From contig OX422186.1 of assembly GCA_949130485.1 (NCBI GenBank), forward strand, positions 6,577,292 through 6,641,291: DNA of 64,000 nt, read 5' to 3'. A program made the translations under genes and the position numbers. Below, piece after piece: positions 63,224-64,000 of the stretch. Source of the DNA: Agelas oroides. Lineage: Eukaryota > Porifera > Demospongiae > Agelasida > Agelasidae. The notes beneath the pieces were generated by a model. It was not told the origin of the DNA, made no database searches, and saw nothing but the letters and a program-made list of their open reading frames with translations. Every line of letters starts with the position of its first letter. Position 1 is the stretch's first letter.

Positions 63224-64000
63224 ATTTTGTCTCGCAGCTTTGGCCCATAGCTTCTTGATAATATGCACCTTGCATTAGTGCAACCTTTGTACCGAGCTAG
63301 GATTAGTCGCGAATTTCCATTGACTGCTCTATACGTCGCTACAGGGGACGGAGATATTGGCCGACCCGTACAGCTTTGTGCGCCTTTTGCACCGAGAAAT
63401 GGTTTAAATTTTTAAACTCTTCATCCCCATAGCTTCTTGATGATATGTTTAAATTTTTAAACTCTTCATCCCCATAGCTTCTTGATGATATTATCATCAA
63501 GAAGCTATGGGGATGAAGAGTTTAAATTATCATCAAGAAGCTATGGGGATGAAGAGTTTAAAAATTTAAACCATTTCTCGGAGCAAAAGGCGCACAAATC
63601 TGTACGGGCCGGCCCATATCTCTGACCTCTGCAGCGCCGTATGGTGCTGTCAATGGAAATTCGCGTACATTCGCGCGACTAATCCTAGCTCGGTACAAAG
63701 GTTGCACTAATGCAAGGTGCATATTATCAGAAGCTATGGGCATGGACAGTTTAAAAATGTAAACACTTTCTCGGTGCAAAAGGCGCACAAAGCTATACGG
63801 GTCGGCCAATATCTCCGTCCTCTGCTGCGCCGTATGGTGCTGTCAATGGAAATTCGCGTACATTCGCGACTAATCCTAGCTCGGTACAAAGGTTGCACTA
63901 ATGCAAGGTGCATATTATCAAGAAGCTATGGGCATGAACAGTTTAAAAATGTAAACCCCTTCTCGGTGCAAAAGGCGCACAAAGCTGTACGGGTCGGCCA
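63224..64000. repeat. Large palindrome with ~193-bp tandem units on one arm
   Basis: Centre at about 63490-63500 (gatgatattatcatc). The left arm 63224-63480 is mirrored by 63500-63740. On the right the unit repeats every 192-193 bp ('gcaaaaggcgcacaaa' at 63583, 63776, 63968) and runs past the window end. An inner duplicate of agcttcttgatgatat lies on both arms. Confidence 0.88.

Overview
This window looks like non-coding-rich animal nuclear DNA. It has a eukaryotic layout with GT..AG introns, some only about 44 bp, large amounts of DNA-transposon debris, satellites, minisatellites and (GT)n/(CA)n tracts, and no prokaryotic operon or rRNA/tRNA signal. Very short introns and the frequent catgtacatg / tagctatagc words make me think of a marine invertebrate, possibly a demosponge. 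That placement is an inference, not an identification. I found no complete, unbroken gene.

The dominant content is a dispersed, degenerating multi-exon gene family that I do not recognise. I call it the 'QPAP family' here, after its repeated QPAPLAPS motif. Recurring exon modules are: a TATA promoter and tiny first exon (MATAGSLPHL-like; 14.05, 49.3, partly 36.5 and 9.4 kb); T and K modules (6.7-7.4, 37.4-38.0, 43.9, 52.5, 56.8 kb); a helical H exon (GQHHQAC motif); a V module (GGVEKALM); a G module (GETDK..GAWVKRLL); a D module (VKEEMD); a Pro-rich plus coiled-coil P exon (NKYEEFVFPQPAPLAPS .. DMWAWVRDQTEPLKR); and a Q/A-rich C-terminal exon (IVKWQRRGCVI). Order K-H-V-G-P is seen on one strand at 56.9-55.6 kb (minus). 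Module H follows a promoter and first exon at 14 kb. P and the C-terminal exon are adjacent at 41 kb and at 59 kb (minus).

Region by region: 0-4.6 kb is a ~1.95-kb tandem duplication carrying C-terminal exons and piggyBac (PGBD4-like) transposase fragments. 4.6-6.7 kb is a ~330-bp tandem amplification of the P exon. 6.7-16.9 kb is scattered QPAP modules with a Tigger/pogo transposase remnant and a piggyBac-type MITE. 18.3-25.7 kb is a 32-bp satellite that was invaded in turn by a piggyBac-like element, a hAT element and a LINE; the LINE itself carries a mariner-type MITE and a TA-flanked element that contains a HIRAN-domain ORF. 26.0-26.7 kb is a 71-bp minisatellite. 28.8-36.2 kb is rich in foldback elements. 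37-45 kb repeats QPAP modules and has a possible two-exon gene. 46-56 kb holds more modules, nested MITEs and a coiled-coil exon. 57-64 kb has microsatellites, a minus-strand P plus C-terminal copy, a 31-bp minisatellite in two blocks, 40-60-bp foldback insertions with 10-bp target duplications, and a large palindrome running off the end.

Nothing here can be shown to be an operating pathway. The parts are best read as a cluster of decaying paralogues reshuffled by transposons, in which target-site duplications, one empty site and rejoining reading frames let the order of events be read directly.
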